A DNA stretch of 64,000 nucleotides from Mycobacterium kansasii ATCC 12478 (GTDB lineage: Bacteria > Actinomycetota > Actinomycetes > Mycobacteriales > Mycobacteriaceae): NCBI RefSeq assembly GCF_000157895.3, contig NC_022663.1, positions 4,960,001 through 5,024,000 on the forward strand, given 5' to 3'. This document shows, one piece after another, positions 49,912 to 58,928 of the stretch. Positions within the stretch are counted from its first letter, which is position 1. Each line of letters starts with the position of its first letter. Below the pieces are notes generated by a model. The model searched no databases and was not told the origin of the DNA. It was given only the letters and a program-made list of their open reading frames with translations. Made by a program: the position numbers and the translations under genes.

Positions 49912-51252
49912 GCGATTCTGAGTCCGGTGCTCATCGCGGCACTCATCAGCGGGTTCCACGCTTACCCCGACTGGAGACGCGCAGACCTGCCGAGGCAAGG
50001 AATCCTGGACCGGCTCGGCTCGGGGCCAAGACCAAAGCTGGTCCTGATCCACGCGCCCCGCGGTTACGGCAAGAGCACCGTCGCCAAGCAGTGGGTCAAA
50101 ACTCACCAAGCAGAAAGTGAAGACCGCATGGTTAGCTATTAATAGCGACGACAACAACGCGGTCTGGTTTCTCACCCACCTGATTAAGGCGGTCCGGCGT
50201 AGGACCGGGCCGATACGCTTCGCCCCTGGATTCTTTGCCGTGCAGCCGATCTCGCCTCATTTTGTGCGCTTCGGGTATGGGACTTCGATGACGCGCTTCG
50301 CTGGCAGAAGTGGGCAGGACCATTCCATCAGAAGACCTCCGGGGCACTCAGCGTTACCTACGGACACTGTCTTGCCGCGATCGCCGCGAACGAGCAGCTC
50401 GACGTCGCCGGCGCCGAAGCGCACCTGCGACAAGGCATCCGAATCGCGCTGCTGCCGTCCGGTCGCCCCACCTATATCGCCAAGCTCGCTGGCTCGCTGC
50501 TGGGGCAGCTTCTCTACGAACGCGGTCAACTCGACGAAGCCGAGGCATTGCTCGACGACGCCTACGAACTCGGCGCCGAGGGCGGAATCGTCGACATCAT
50601 GTTCGCGACATTCGGGACGGGGGCACGGCGGAAAATGGCGCGCGGCGACAAGACCGCCGCAGACCGCCGTATTGCCGAAGGCCTGGAAATCGCGACAGCA
50701 GCGCGACTACCACGACTCGAAGCTCGCCTCATTTATGAACGGGTCCGATTAGCCGCGATGTCGACCGAAGAGATCGACGAGGGGCTCGCTGCGCGAGTCA
50801 TGGGTCAAAGTGCACAAGCACTCGACGGAATCGGCTGCGAAACAGCCGAACTCAGGGAAGACTCACAAATCCGACTGCTCCTGCGCGACGGCAGCCACTC
50901 AGCGCTCAGTGCAGCTTGCGAGCGGGCCCGTGCCCAACTTGGTCATGTCGACCAGGGCAAGCGCCCGCGTGCACACCTTGGCGCCACGCTCCAATTGGCG
51001 CTCTGCCTCTCGATAGCTGGCGAGACCGACGAGGCGCAGCGTGTCCTAGCGCCAGCGCTGAGAACCTGTGCCGCGCTTGGATTTAGCCGATTGCTCATCG
51101 ACGAGGGACCGCAGCTGCTCCACCTCGCGCAGGACACCGCGGCAACAGAGGAATTCAGTTCATCCGACCCGACGGCAAAATGCGTCCAGGATTTCGTGTC
51201 AAGTACGGCGGCATCGAATATGGCGGCTTCACTTAAGGTCTCAACCGTCTAG
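49912..51252 (+). pseudogene. MalT/LuxR-type ATP-binding regulator, internally deleted
   Basis: Pieces of one large STAND-type regulator lie in order. The first has PKLVLIHAPRGYGKSTVAKQ, the Walker A loop. After ~50116 the likeness moves to another frame (TAWLAINSDDNNAVWFLTHL). From ~50262 to 51252 a TPR-like part is open (WDFDDALRWQKWAGPFHQKT, AKLAGSLLGQLLYERGQLDE, GIVDIMFATFGTGARRKMAR). Most of the ATPase domain and the C-terminal LuxR HTH are missing. The gene therefore cannot bind DNA as a LuxR protein. It may once have controlled the divergent aldehyde dehydrogenase. Confidence 0.7.
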
Positions 51253-51336
51253 AACGCGGGATAGTGGCCGAATCGAACGCCGCGCACGGCCGCGTACGCG
51301 CAGCCCCGGCGGTTGGGGTGGGGTAAGCGCGGCACG

Positions 51337-51492
51337 CTAGCGGTGATGCGGCGGTTGCTCGTCGCGGAGCCGGGTCTCGTCCCACGCCGAGCGCACCTGC
51401 TCCTCGTCGCCGAACCTCTCCAGATCCTCGGCCGTGACGTGCTGCCGCGGTTTCGGCGCGGTCGGTCGTGGGCTGGGGGGCTCGGTGGGCAC
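51337..51492 (-). CDS. Possible 51-residue hydrophilic protein
   Basis: A minus-strand frame from GTG 51492 with a Pro-rich start and a charged, helical middle (TAEDLERFGDEEQVRSAWDE). Its composition looks protein-like, but no ribosome site is seen and no family is recognised. It could be a small real gene at the island edge or a fragment. The rest of 51253-51590 shows nothing. Confidence 0.3.
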   Translation of the reverse strand: MPTEPPSPRPTAPKPRQHVTAEDLERFGDEEQVRSAWDETRLRDEQPPHHR

Positions 51493-51590
51493 GAGGCGAT
51501 TATCTCAGTTTTGGGCGGAAAGTTCCGCCGCCGACGAGGTCGGCTTGGTAGGCAGGATGGCTAGCACCGACGCTCAGTTCGTGGTCAGCG

Positions 51591-51626
51591 GAGTCCCCTT
51601 AGCTGCACCAGGGAAAACGCGGATCA
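51591..51626 (+). repeat. Attachment-site repeat, far end of the island
   Basis: Direct repeat of the tRNA-Ala 3' end (GAGTCCCCTTAGCT identical, then CACCAGGGAAAACGC versus CACAGAGAAACCGC). No tRNA is formed here. It marks the second boundary of the island. Confidence 0.65.
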
Positions 51627-51762
51627 GCGGGCTAGTTTGAGCGGTTTGACGACTTTGCTACCTTCGCGGCGGCCTGACCTCGGCAGCACGGATGCGGCCG
51701 GCCGCCCTGCGCCGCCTACTGGCGGTGTTGCAGCAGGGCTCGGCCGACCCGCAAACGGTGTA

Positions 51763-52230
51763 TTACGCGTCCCAGCTCGTCAGGTCGCGGGCTGGGATGC
51801 CGTGGTCGGCGCAGTAGGTGGTGTAGCGCTCGATGGAGGTCTTGTGGTTCTCCTGCCACAGGATGGTGTTGTTCTCGTCGATGAACAGCAGCTCGCCGAC
51901 GATGACGAAGAACACCTCGGTGTCCTCCACGCTCTCCGGGGTGTGCCTGGAGCCGGCCACCTCGTAGACGGTGTCGCCGGCGCGGGAGACCCAGTTGTTT
52001 TCCTGGTAGCGCCACGCCCCGGATACGGTGTGCCCGATCACGATGCCGGTGTGGTAGTGCGGGGGCAGCTCGAGCCCGCCGGGAAACTTCATCGAGACGA
52101 TGATCTCGCCGCGGACCGGGTCGACCTTCCAGTACTTCAGGAACACCTTGTCGGTGAGCGGGGTGAAGGGGATCCAGGGATTGTCGGCGCCGCTCATGTA
52201 GTTGACGTCGAGCTCTTGCAGCGTTTGCAT
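51763..52230 (-). CDS. Cupin dioxygenase of the 2,4'-dihydroxyacetophenone dioxygenase type
   Basis: A 155-residue single-domain cupin. The metal motif starts LELPPHYHTGIVIGHTVSG with two His, and the second cupin motif contains AGSRHTPESVEDTEVFFVIV with a third. The family of 2,4'-dihydroxyacetophenone dioxygenases cleaves a C-C bond of aromatic ketones using iron and oxygen. It lies just outside the island, with the PucR gene upstream on the same strand. The actual substrate is unknown. Confidence 0.78.
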   Translation of the reverse strand: MQTLQELDVNYMSGADNPWIPFTPLTDKVFLKYWKVDPVRGEIIVSMKFPGGLELPPHYHTGIVIGHTVSGAWRYQENNWVSRAGDTVYEVAGSRHTPESVEDTEVFFVIVGELLFIDENNTILWQENHKTSIERYTTYCADHGIPARDLTSWDA

Positions 52231-52523
52231 CGGGGTGCTCCTTGCTTCTTGATCGTTGGTGGCCGGTCGGCCAACTGACTGAAACGGTAAGGGCGGCTGC
52301 AGCGAATTCCTTGGCGCGCGACGCCAAGGTTGGTGCGCCCGCTTGTGTTCACGTCACAGTGCGAGGGGACGGAGTGTCGCGGGTCTGCTCACCCGTTGCC
52401 GAGACTCAGGGCCCTTGCCCGAGCGGCTGGTCAACCGATGTCCGAGCGGCATGGGAGGCTCCGCATGTCGTGGAAGCTGTTACACCCGAGGATAATTGGC
52501 GTGATGAGCGGTTCGGAGCCAGG

Positions 52524-53828
52524 TCACGGTTCGGCGGCGCGGCGCTCGCGGATGAGCCCCGGCAGCGTGGGCAGTAACACCAGGGCCACCGCGAGGTCGA
52601 GGCTGTCGGTGTCGATGCTGCGACCGAGGATCTTCTCGGCTTGGTCAACGCGGTAGCTGACCGTGTTGGGATGCACGGTGAGTCGCTGCGCAGTTCGGAG
52701 GCGACTGCGGTTCTCCTGCAGGTATACCGACAACGTCGTGGCCACCCGGTAGGTCGCCTCGTCGTCAGCGGCCAGCGGACCAAGCACCCGATGGACGAAC
52801 GACGCCGCGTGTTCGGCGTCGCAACTGGCCAGCGCGGCGACCGCAACATCCCGGTAATGCGTCAGCGTGCCGGCGCGGGCGCCGGCCAGCGACGCGACCC
52901 GACGGGCATTGGATGCTTCGATATGACTGCAGCGGAAGCCTTTCAGTCCGTGCCCGGGCTCGCCGATACCGACCCGAACGCCATCCGGAAGTGTCGGCCG
53001 ACGCGTCGAAACGCCTGTGGTGTCGAAACCGGCTGTGCCAATAGCGCTTCGCCAGCTAAACCAGCCGAACGCCACGAGAGAGCCGCCCGGGTGGATGAGG
53101 GTTGTGTCGGCGCGCATCTCGCGCGCAAGCGTGGTGAGCGCCTCGTTCAGCGATGACTGAGCGTCGCGGTGTTCCGGCGCCGAATCTACCCAGGCGATCA
53201 CCCCGACGTGGTGGCGATTGACGTCGTAGCGCAACCGCTTGGACGCCCGCTGCGGGTCACGCTCGCGTTGGGTCAAGATGTCGTCGATCGCGTCCGTGCG
53301 GGCGGCGGCGGTGTTCCGCAGCCAGATCTCACGTTCGGCCTCATAGGCCTGCTCCGCGCGGTTCAACGCCGCGTCCACGTAGCCGAACATCCAGCTGGTG
53401 GCGAGCCGAAACGCCAATGCCTGCTGCGCCCGGTCAGTGGCGGCCGCAGTGATCCGGTCCCACATCCACTGCCACAGCAACGTTTGGGCCAGCCGGTAAA
53501 ACCGCATCAAATTGGCCAGCGGAATCTGTCGCACCACGCCCGCTCGGGCAATGGCCAGGGTCGGTGCGGGCAATTCGACGTCGCGAGGGTCACCGGCCAC
53601 GTCGATGATGTCGGCCAGTTGTCGGATGCCCGCCTCGGTGCTGACCAGGTTCTCCCTGACCGACTGCGGGTCGGGAAATAGGACTGGCATCTCTGTCTGC
53701 ATCTGGGTAACGCACCGCTGCGCCAGTTCCGCTGCGGCAGAACGCAGTTCGGCGGCTATCGGGCGCAGCAGCTCATTCCAGACCTGCTCGGCGTCTGGCT
53801 CACGCAATGGTTCCCACGCCGGTTCCAT
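52524..53828 (-). CDS. PucR/CdaR-type transcriptional regulator
   Basis: A 434-residue activator type. The N-terminal half is helical, with PLANLMRFYRLAQTLLWQWM, the RsbRD-like segment of mycobacterial PucR proteins. The centre is a GGDEF-like domain without its motif, and the C-terminal HTH is ATTLSVYLQENRSRLRTAQR, LTVHPNTVSYRVDQAEKILG. Such regulators respond to small catabolites. It is followed by the cupin dioxygenase on the same strand and has an exact palindrome upstream. Confidence 0.87.
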   Translation of the reverse strand: MEPAWEPLREPDAEQVWNELLRPIAAELRSAAAELAQRCVTQMQTEMPVLFPDPQSVRENLVSTEAGIRQLADIIDVAGDPRDVELPAPTLAIARAGVVRQIPLANLMRFYRLAQTLLWQWMWDRITAAATDRAQQALAFRLATSWMFGYVDAALNRAEQAYEAEREIWLRNTAAARTDAIDDILTQRERDPQRASKRLRYDVNRHHVGVIAWVDSAPEHRDAQSSLNEALTTLAREMRADTTLIHPGGSLVAFGWFSWRSAIGTAGFDTTGVSTRRPTLPDGVRVGIGEPGHGLKGFRCSHIEASNARRVASLAGARAGTLTHYRDVAVAALASCDAEHAASFVHRVLGPLAADDEATYRVATTLSVYLQENRSRLRTAQRLTVHPNTVSYRVDQAEKILGRSIDTDSLDLAVALVLLPTLPGLIRERRAAEP

Positions 53829-53848
53829 GGCGGCTTAACATACTCCGA

Positions 53849-53863
53849 TGTGACTTCGTCACA
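53849..53863. promoter_or_regulatory. Palindrome upstream of the PucR gene
   Basis: TGTGACTTCGTCACA has perfect six-base arms around TTC and lies 21 bases before the PucR start. The TGTGA/TCACA arms resemble CRP/FNR-type sites (usually a longer spacer), so it could be bound by the regulator itself or by a CRP-like protein. Confidence 0.5.
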
Positions 53864-53907
53864 ACGGACATCGGCAATGTTGGTGCGAGAAAACGAGCCG
53901 GCGCCCG

Positions 53908-54018
53908 CAGTGGCGTGTCGATGTATCCGACGCCGAGGCGATGGCACGGTTCGCCGGCGCCACCATCGCCCGGTTCGGCCGGGTAGACCCCGTGGTCAAG
54001 CCCGGGCGACGCGATTGA
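53908..54018 (+). pseudogene. Short SDR fragment
   Basis: The plus frame reads RVDVSDAEAMARFAGATIAR, FGRVD and stops after 12 more codons. DVSDxEAMARxAxATxARFGRVD is the segment before NNAG in many SDRs. Neither the Rossmann nor the catalytic part is present. A degraded internal piece of a dehydrogenase. Confidence 0.5.
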
Positions 54019-54328
54019 GGACAGCTAGTCGTGACATTGGGACCGGCTACGCGGATGCGATGCACAGGTTGGGTCTGCACAGCTGGAGTGATCCGGGGGA
54101 ACCTGTCCCGCGCCAGGGGCTGTTTCGCGACATCCTCGGTGTCCGGGGGTAAAAGCGGGACCGCGCGGCCCGCGTTTGTTATCCGCTCACAATCTCCGGG
54201 ATCGCTGTTGGCGCGCTGGCACGAGCTTCCATAGCCGTTGCGCGGCTAACTTTTTCAGCATGATCAAGCGTGACGCCGCCGCGTCGGCGGTCTAGGCCTT
54301 CGGACAACTACCCACACAAGGACAAGCC
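54019..54328. other. Region upstream of the acyltransferase gene
   Basis: About 310 bases with no recognised gene. A plus-strand frame ending at 54152 has a protein-like tail (DAMHRLGLHSWSDPGEPVPR) but no identity. The last 100 bases should hold the promoter of the WS/DGAT gene; no firm boxes were seen. Confidence 0.3.
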
Positions 54329-55678
54329 ATGAACCTGATGTCACCGGTCGAGTCGATGATGTTTCTCGCCGAGTCACCCGGTCACCCTATGCACGTCGCC
54401 GGGTTGCAGCTGTTCGATCCACCGCAGGACAGCGGGCGGGAATTCGTCCGCGAGTACTACGAAGGGCTGCGGGCATGTGACGATGTGCAGCCGCTTTTTC
54501 GCAAGCGTCCAGCGACCCTGCCAGGAGGGCTGAGTGCCGCATGGTCCTCGGCGACCGACATCGACCTCGACTACCACGTGCGGCACTCGGCACTGCCCGG
54601 GCCCGGGCGGGTGAGGGAACTGCTCGAACTGGTATCGCGTCTGCAGTCCGGCATGCTCGACCGGCACCGTCCGTTGTGGGAAACCCATGTCATCGAGGGG
54701 CTCGCCGACGGACGCTTCGCCGTGTACACCAAGATCCATCACGGCCTCGTCGATGGGATATCGACCATCAACTTTCTGCAGAATTCGCTCAGTGCGGATC
54801 CACTCGACCGGGAGATCCGTGCGCCGTGGGCGTCGCCCATTCGAACCGACGAGCACACTGGAGCCTCGTCGAGGCTGCAAACCCTGGCCAGCACAATCAA
54901 ATCGGTCCCGCGCCTTGGCTCCTCGACCCTCCGTTTGGCGCGTTCCGCCCTGCTCGAACAGCAGATGACCTTGCCGTTCCAGGCGCCGCGAACCATGCTC
55001 AACGTCCCGATCGGCGGTGCCCGACGCTGCGCTGCCCAGTCGTGGTCGCTGCAGCGCATCAAAGACGTCAAGAACGCCGCCGGTGTGTCCGTCAACGACG
55101 TCGTGCTTGCGATGTGTGCCGGCGCTCTGCGCGCATACCTGACCGATCAGCACGCGTTGCCCGAAAAGCCTTTGGTGGCAATGGTTCCAGTCAGTCTGCG
55201 CACTGCCGACGATGCTGCAGGCGGCAACGCGGTCGGGGCGGTGCTGGCCAATCTGGCCACGCACGTCGATGACCCCGCTCAGCGTCTGGCCGCGATCAAC
55301 TCGTCCATGCAGCAGAACAAGGCGGTCCTCGCCGAGATGCCCAGGCCGCAGGCGATGGCGTTGGGAATGATGTTGCTCTCGCCGGTGGTGTTTGGCGGAG
55401 TGACGGGAATGTCGGCGACGCGACCGCCATTCAACGTGTGCATCTCGAACGTGCCGGGTTCCCGAAACCCGCTGTATGCAAATGGCGCTCGGCTGCAGGG
55501 CAACTATCCGATGTCGATCGCGGCCAACGGACAAGCGCTCAACATCACACTGGTCAGCAGCGGCGACAGCCTAGACTTCGGACTGGTGGGATGCCGCAGT
55601 GCCATGCCGCATCTGCAGCGGATGCTGGCCCATCTGGAGACGTCACTCAAAGACCTGGAGCAAGCCGTCGGGTTGTGA
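54329..55678 (+). CDS. Wax ester synthase/diacylglycerol acyltransferase (WS/DGAT)
   Basis: A 449-residue acyl-CoA:diacylglycerol acyltransferase of the Tgs family, which makes the triacylglycerol that lipases such as LipY later use. Family landmarks are MSPVESMMFLAESPGHPMHV, PLWETHVIEGL, the active site HHGLVDG with His137, His138 and Asp142, NDVVLAMCAGALRAYL and NVPGSRNPLYANGARL. The substrate could also be a wax alcohol. It stands alone on the plus strand, convergent with the hydratase-thioesterase gene. Confidence 0.93.
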   Translation: MNLMSPVESMMFLAESPGHPMHVAGLQLFDPPQDSGREFVREYYEGLRACDDVQPLFRKRPATLPGGLSAAWSSATDIDLDYHVRHSALPGPGRVRELLELVSRLQSGMLDRHRPLWETHVIEGLADGRFAVYTKIHHGLVDGISTINFLQNSLSADPLDREIRAPWASPIRTDEHTGASSRLQTLASTIKSVPRLGSSTLRLARSALLEQQMTLPFQAPRTMLNVPIGGARRCAAQSWSLQRIKDVKNAAGVSVNDVVLAMCAGALRAYLTDQHALPEKPLVAMVPVSLRTADDAAGGNAVGAVLANLATHVDDPAQRLAAINSSMQQNKAVLAEMPRPQAMALGMMLLSPVVFGGVTGMSATRPPFNVCISNVPGSRNPLYANGARLQGNYPMSIAANGQALNITLVSSGDSLDFGLVGCRSAMPHLQRMLAHLETSLKDLEQAVGL

Positions 55679-55724
55679 CGAACCTGCAGCTACCAAGCGG
55701 ACTGAGCTATTCGCGTGCCGCCCG

Positions 55725-56915
55725 CTACACGACGGCGTGACTGCCGATCGCTCGGGCGACCATTTTGCCGTCCTGGAAAACCTCCGCCTCCGAAGCGACG
55801 ACGCGGCGACCGGCCTTCGTGGTGCGCGCAACGCAGGTCAGTAGTGTCCCGGGAACCGCGGGCCGCAGGTACTGAATCGTCAAGTCGAAATGCGGAGCCG
55901 TCAGCTGCTCGTCGAGTGCGGAATGGACCGCCAGTCCGGTGGCGGCGTCCAGGAGGGCCGCGAGGAATCCGCCATGGACCGTTCCGCGTTCATTGCAGTG
56001 TTCTGCCGTCGGCATGGCCTCCACGACGGCCTGCTGCTGGTCGGATCGCCCATACCGGAAGCCGAGGAGTTCGGCGAAGTGGTGCTTCATCGCCGCGTCA
56101 ACCCTCCGGTCGGGAAGATCCTGCCAGTCAGCCGGAACCGACGCCGTCCACATCGGTGCGCGCTTTGCCCGGTAGGCCGCAACCGCCTCTCTGCTGTCAT
56201 CACGTCCCATCAGTCGTCGATGAAGTTGGATCTCCAACTCGCCCACCTGCTGTGGTGCATAGCCATTGATCGCGGTGTCCCACAGCAGCCGCTTGGACAG
56301 CGCGGCGGACATTGGCGCCACGTTCTCGACGATGTCCGTTGCGATCGTCATGGCATGCTTCAGGACTTCGGTACCCGGCACGGCGGCATTGGCGATGCCC
56401 ATTCTGGCGACTTCGGTACCACGGACTGTGCGGCCGGTCAGCAACAGGTCGGCCGCGGTGGCCAGCCCGACGAGACGCAGCAGCGTCCAATGCGACATGC
56501 AGTCACCGATCACGCCACGCCGCGATTGGACGACTCCGTACTTGGCTTCCTCGGCGGCGACACGGATGTCGGCCTGAAGCGCGAGGGTGAACCCGATACC
56601 GATGGCATGGCCGTTCATGGCCGCGATCACGGGCTTGCGAAGCTCGAACGCCGCCGGCTGGACCGGGGATGCGGAGAAGTCGCTGTGCGTGGGTGAGTCG
56701 AACGGATCGGCGTCGCTCATGTCGGCACCTGCGCAGAACGCCGATCCCGATCCGGTCACCACGATGACGCGCACGGAGTCGTCGCTGTCGCAGCGGCGGT
56801 AGGCTTCGCCGAGCCGGCGGCCGATCTCAGGGGTGTAAGCGTTGAGCGCGTCGGGTCGGTTCAGGGTAAGCAGTGCCACGCCGTTGCGGACTTCCCGTCT
56901 GAGGACGTCCTGCAT
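55725..56915 (-). CDS. Enoyl-CoA hydratase fused to a hot-dog thioesterase
   Basis: A 396-residue two-domain protein. Residues 1-250 are crotonase-like (LTLNRPDALNAYTPEIGRRL, GSAFCAGADMSDADPFD, NGHAIGIGFTLALQADIRVA, VVQSRRGVIGDCMSHWTLL). Residues ~270-396 are a PaaI/YbgC-type thioesterase (AEHCNERGTVHGGFLAALLD, the HGG motif, LTIQYLRPAVPG). One chain could thus hydrate or isomerise an acyl-CoA and then release the free acid. ATG 56915 is one base after the PhyH stop, so the genes are in one operon under the divergent IclR regulator. Confidence 0.85.
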   Translation of the reverse strand: MQDVLRREVRNGVALLTLNRPDALNAYTPEIGRRLGEAYRRCDSDDSVRVIVVTGSGSAFCAGADMSDADPFDSPTHSDFSASPVQPAAFELRKPVIAAMNGHAIGIGFTLALQADIRVAAEEAKYGVVQSRRGVIGDCMSHWTLLRLVGLATAADLLLTGRTVRGTEVARMGIANAAVPGTEVLKHAMTIATDIVENVAPMSAALSKRLLWDTAINGYAPQQVGELEIQLHRRLMGRDDSREAVAAYRAKRAPMWTASVPADWQDLPDRRVDAAMKHHFAELLGFRYGRSDQQQAVVEAMPTAEHCNERGTVHGGFLAALLDAATGLAVHSALDEQLTAPHFDLTIQYLRPAVPGTLLTCVARTTKAGRRVVASEAEVFQDGKMVARAIGSHAVV

Positions 56916-56916
56916 C

Positions 56917-58161
56917 TCAGTAGGTGGCGGCACGGGTGGGCACCTTGCCACTGGAGTCCGTCCGGAAGAGGGCGTCGTTGTAATGGCATCCCGACGGCAC
57001 GAAGTGAAAAGTCTTCTCCTCGGCGAACTTGTAATACAGCACCCGCCGGCCGGCGTTGGCGCCGGTGGGCGGCGGTGTGCTGTGCATGGTGTCGCCGTAG
57101 TGCAATGTCAGGTCGCCCGGCTGCGTCTCCAGCCGGACCACGGGAAGTGTGCCCTCCTGGCCCCACTGCATCCAGTGTTTGGTGTAGCGATGTGAGCCGG
57201 CCAGCACCATGAGTTGACCGTTGACGGCGTCGGCGACGTCGAGTTGTATGCCGGCCTGAACCAGGGGGCACATCACCGGGTGGCCGCCGATGCCGTCGTC
57301 GACGTGCCAGCCGAGATCACCGTCGCCCTGGACCACGTTGGAATTCTTGATGAAGACCATCGGGCCGTCGAGGCGGTCGTCGCACACTCTCAGGTTCGGG
57401 TTGGCCAAGCGGGCGAAGTGGGTCAGGCGCTCGTCGAAGCAGAGTTGCTGCAGCGCATCCGAATACCGGCCGAGGTAGTTGATCCGGGTCACCACCTCCT
57501 CTCCGTCGGCGTTGACCGACCACCACGAGAAAGGATCGCCGGGTTCGGCGCGGGCCCGCGCCTTCTCCACTTCCACACCCAGAGTTTCGGCTTCGGAGGC
57601 CGGGTAGACGCCGCGAATATGCAGGTAACCGGCAACCTCAAAGAAGTGGCGCATCTCGTCCTGGTCGTCGTCGGGGGCGAACGACCGGTGCAGGTCCAGC
57701 GGTCGGCCGTCGGCGTCGACGAGAGAGTCCCACACCGCATCGCTGTAGATCGGCATGGCGCTCAACAGCGTTCGGACGGCCGGCTCCCAGCGCCGCCAGC
57801 CGTCCACCGAGCCGCGGATGACCCGCGCCCGGTCGGTGCGCACCGATCCGCTGGCGGTCAGCAGGGCATGTAGGAACTCGGAGAAGGTCGCCTCGTCCAA
57901 CTGGACCAGAGTCGCGGCCTCGGCGTCACCGGCGACGGCTTCGATTCCCTGCGATGTTGCTCGCCAGGTGAAGGTGGTGCCGTCGGGAATGCGGAAGGCC
58001 AGGGGAGGTGCGCCCACGAGGTCGTCGACCACCATGAACCCATGCCGGCCGTTGAGAGTGGGCAGCTTCGTGAGGTGGAAGTCGGTGAACGAGTAGGGAG
58101 CAAACGAGTCCGCGATTGCGTCGACCCACGGCAGCCCGGTGCCGGTCCGGTCCGTTCCCAT
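56917..58161 (-). CDS. Phytanoyl-CoA dioxygenase family protein with an SCP2-like N-terminus
   Basis: A 414-residue Fe(II)/2-oxoglutarate oxygenase. The iron ligands are His286 and Asp288 in WHVDDG and His360 in YGDTMHSTPPP; Arg372 in GRRVLYYKF should bind 2-oxoglutarate. Residues ~25-130 look like a lipid-binding sterol-carrier domain (VVDDLVGAPPLAFRIPDG, AATLVQLDEATFSEFLHAL), which suits a long-chain or ring acyl substrate. ATG 58161 has GGAGGG upstream. The hydratase-thioesterase follows, so the pair probably runs an alpha-oxidation-like step. Confidence 0.85.
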   Translation of the reverse strand: MGTDRTGTGLPWVDAIADSFAPYSFTDFHLTKLPTLNGRHGFMVVDDLVGAPPLAFRIPDGTTFTWRATSQGIEAVAGDAEAATLVQLDEATFSEFLHALLTASGSVRTDRARVIRGSVDGWRRWEPAVRTLLSAMPIYSDAVWDSLVDADGRPLDLHRSFAPDDDQDEMRHFFEVAGYLHIRGVYPASEAETLGVEVEKARARAEPGDPFSWWSVNADGEEVVTRINYLGRYSDALQQLCFDERLTHFARLANPNLRVCDDRLDGPMVFIKNSNVVQGDGDLGWHVDDGIGGHPVMCPLVQAGIQLDVADAVNGQLMVLAGSHRYTKHWMQWGQEGTLPVVRLETQPGDLTLHYGDTMHSTPPPTGANAGRRVLYYKFAEEKTFHFVPSGCHYNDALFRTDSSGKVPTRAATY

Positions 58162-58171
58162 CCGTCCCTCC

Positions 58172-58188
58172 GTGTTACTAGGCAACAC
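58172..58188. promoter_or_regulatory. Inverted repeat between PhyH and IclR genes
   Basis: GTGTTACTAGGCAACAC has perfect five-base arms (GTGTT/AACAC) around seven bases in the divergent gap, a plausible operator for the IclR regulator. Confidence 0.5.
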
Positions 58189-58214
58189 AGATGTTTCTCT
58201 TTACACTACGGAGC

Positions 58215-58928
58215 ATGGCGTCTTCGGTCAAGGAAATCCAATCGGTACGCAATGCGTGCCGGGTTCTGGAATTCATTGCGAGCCGGCAGCCCGTCGGCGT
58301 CAGCGACATCGCTCGCGCGACCGGCATCGACAAGAGCGCGGTGCATCGCCTCGCGGTCACCCTGAACGGGGCCGGCTGGCTGGACCGCACCGCCGAGGCT
58401 CGCTGGACCATCTCGCCGATGCTGTCCGGCACGTTTTCGAAGTCGGCGACACACTCGCTGACCGAAGCCGCGCGGCCGTTGCTGGAACATGCGCGCGACC
58501 AGACCGGAGAGACGGCGATGCTCGTCATCCCCGACGGGGAGCGCCTGCTCATCGCGGCGATCGCGGAGAGCCACCACACGCTCCGGGTGTCCGTCCGAGC
58601 GGGAGTAGAAATGCCGGCCCGCAGCAGTTCGGCGCTGCGGATCCTGGCGGCTCATGCTTCACCGGCGGATTTGGCGGTGTACAGGCAGGTCGATCCGGAG
58701 CTGACGGAGAACGCACTCGGGGCCGCTCGCGAGCGGGGGTGGGCGGTCAACGACGCCGAGCTCAGCGACGACACCCGCGCTGTCGGTGCGGCGCTGCTGG
58801 GTGCGGAGGGCAAGCCGGTGGGGGCGTTGGTGTTGTGCGGTCCCACGACCCGATTCACCCGCCGCGACATCGAACCGTTCGGCAAGCTCGTCGCCACCCT
58901 GGCCGCCGGCTGGGCCGCGAAATCCTAA
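58215..58928 (+). CDS. IclR-family transcriptional regulator
   Basis: A 237-residue IclR protein. The winged helix is SVRNACRVLEFIASRQPVGV, SDIARATGIDKSAVHRLAVT, and the effector domain follows with TGETAMLVIPDGERLLIAAI, SVRAGVEMPARSSSALRILA. ATG 58215 is at the family start; ATG 58191 is also open and close to the operator. It is divergent from the PhyH/hydratase-thioesterase operon, its likely target. Confidence 0.88.
   Translation: MASSVKEIQSVRNACRVLEFIASRQPVGVSDIARATGIDKSAVHRLAVTLNGAGWLDRTAEARWTISPMLSGTFSKSATHSLTEAARPLLEHARDQTGETAMLVIPDGERLLIAAIAESHHTLRVSVRAGVEMPARSSSALRILAAHASPADLAVYRQVDPELTENALGAARERGWAVNDAELSDDTRAVGAALLGAEGKPVGALVLCGPTTRFTRRDIEPFGKLVATLAAGWAAKS

Larger units (their letters stand above)
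38468..51590. other. Decayed genomic island inserted at tRNA-Ala(GGC)
   Basis: About 13.1 kb bounded by direct repeats of the tRNA 3' end, with an integrase remnant just inside the tRNA side. The content is unlike the conserved backbone on the pgmA side: catabolic genes of fatty-acid or ring degradation, a VapBC pair, a 13E12 protein, an IS5-type element, transposase pieces and at least nine truncated or frameshifted genes. The many head-on junctions show repeated internal deletions and inversions after integration. The island appears immobile now. Confidence 0.65.

Noticed and set aside
51241..51590. Second tRNA gene at the far att copy
   Set aside because: Only the T-arm half and acceptor 3' strand are similar; no D-arm or anticodon arm precedes them.
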